Shown one piece after another: positions 5,482 to 5,728 of a stretch of DNA of 5,728 nt. Below the pieces are notes generated by a model. It was not told the origin of the DNA. It saw only the letters and a program-made list of their open reading frames with translations, and did not search any database. The stretch is from JANMZO01 sp031383405. Its GTDB lineage: Bacteria > Actinomycetota > Acidimicrobiia > Acidimicrobiales > JANYDT01. Position 1 is the stretch's first letter. Every line of letters begins with the position of its first letter. A program made the translations under genes and the position numbers. The DNA lies in assembly GCA_031383405.1 (NCBI GenBank), contig JANMZO010000392.1:1-5728 (forward strand), given 5' to 3'.

Positions 5482-5728
5482 TCATGGGCGGTCCTTGGCT
5501 TCGGTGGCCCGCTGACGACGAGGGAGGTGCTCGTCGACAGGGACGTCATGGCCCTCTGCAGGATCGAACTCTTCGAACCGCCGCGCAAACTCGTCGGCGT
5601 GATCGAGCACCCACTGGATCGTGCGCGGCGGCGGAACAGAACCACCGAGTTCCGCCTTCAGTTCCGCCCGAGCCTCGGCACGGTCTGCCTCGGTCGCCTT
5701 GCTGAGCTTCTTGATCTCGGACCACTTC
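5482..5728 (-). CDS. Small highly charged protein, C-terminal 81 residues (start outside window)
   Basis: The minus strand is open from the window edge to TGA at 5484-5482. The visible sequence begins KWSEIKKLSKATEADRAEAR, continues with AELKAELGG and PPPRTIQWVLDHADEFARRF, and ends TEAKDRP. It is rich in Glu, Asp, Arg and Lys, with a probable amphipathic helix at the start. The opening KWSEIKK resembles the first residues of some antitoxin or regulator proteins of toxin-antitoxin pairs, so only a few residues may be missing, but I do not recognise the rest of the protein. The stop overlaps an ATG (ATGA) that opens only 10 codons ending in TAA at 5455-5453, so any coupled partner gene there has been lost or never existed. 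The G/C-rich third positions support a real gene. Function unknown. Confidence 0.65.
   Translation of the reverse strand, partial: KWSEIKKLSKATEADRAEARAELKAELGGSVPPPRTIQWVLDHADEFARRFEEFDPAEGHDVPVDEHLPRRQRATEAKDRP

Noticed and set aside
5274..5645. Minus-strand ORF of 123 codons
   Set aside because: It overlaps the better-supported charged protein at 5482-5728 in another frame, is Arg/Ser-rich, and runs through the fic promoter repeats.
1..5728. CRISPR array, rRNA, or insertion sequence with terminal repeats
   Set aside because: No spaced short repeats of array type, no rRNA-like stretches, and no transposase motifs or paired terminal inverted repeats were seen.

Overview
The window is high-GC DNA with strong G/C preference at third codon positions. 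Its protein families (a class III cyclase fused to an ATPase and TPR-like region, an actinobacterial-type tyrosine integrase, a lipoprotein-like serine hydrolase) point to an actinomycete or acidimicrobial actinobacterium. That is an inference from family resemblance; there is no rRNA or other taxonomic marker. All intact or recognisable genes except the integrase remnant lie on the minus strand, and much of the DNA is decayed or non-coding, as in an accessory region.

Layout: (1) 1-167, the N-terminal part of a small acidic antitoxin-like protein. (2) 168-470, an integration scar: a perfect 11-bp tandem repeat, a 9-bp inverted repeat, and the 3' part of a tRNA-Leu gene that loses its tRNA character at the anticodon stem. 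(3) 479-770, the N-terminal stub of a tyrosine integrase, frameshifted and without its catalytic domain. (4) 836-1936, an intact serine beta-lactamase/D,D-peptidase-like exported hydrolase. Upstream of it are a perfect 20-bp tandem duplication and two tiny ORFs linked by 4-nt overlaps. (5) 2193-2861, no recognisable gene. (6) 2862-4125, a broken adenylate cyclase-ATPase-TPR gene with two small frameshifts and one large internal deletion. (7) 4261-5253, an intact class II Fic AMP-transferase with a self-inhibitory motif and a likely C-terminal DNA-binding domain. Its promoter region (5263-5346) carries repeated TTGTAC sites, including a perfect palindrome. (8) 5482-5728, the C-terminal part of a small charged protein whose start lies outside the window.

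The genes do not form one operon. The best reading is an island edge at a tRNA-Leu gene, where a mobile element left an attachment site and integrase debris and where stress or toxin-type cargo (antitoxin-like protein, Fic protein) sits beside decaying chromosomal-type genes. The most interesting parts are the attP-like arrangement at the tRNA scar, the Fic gene with a possible self-controlled operator cluster, and the 20-bp duplication that separates two reading frames upstream of the hydrolase. I see no clear evidence of a wholly new multi-gene system.
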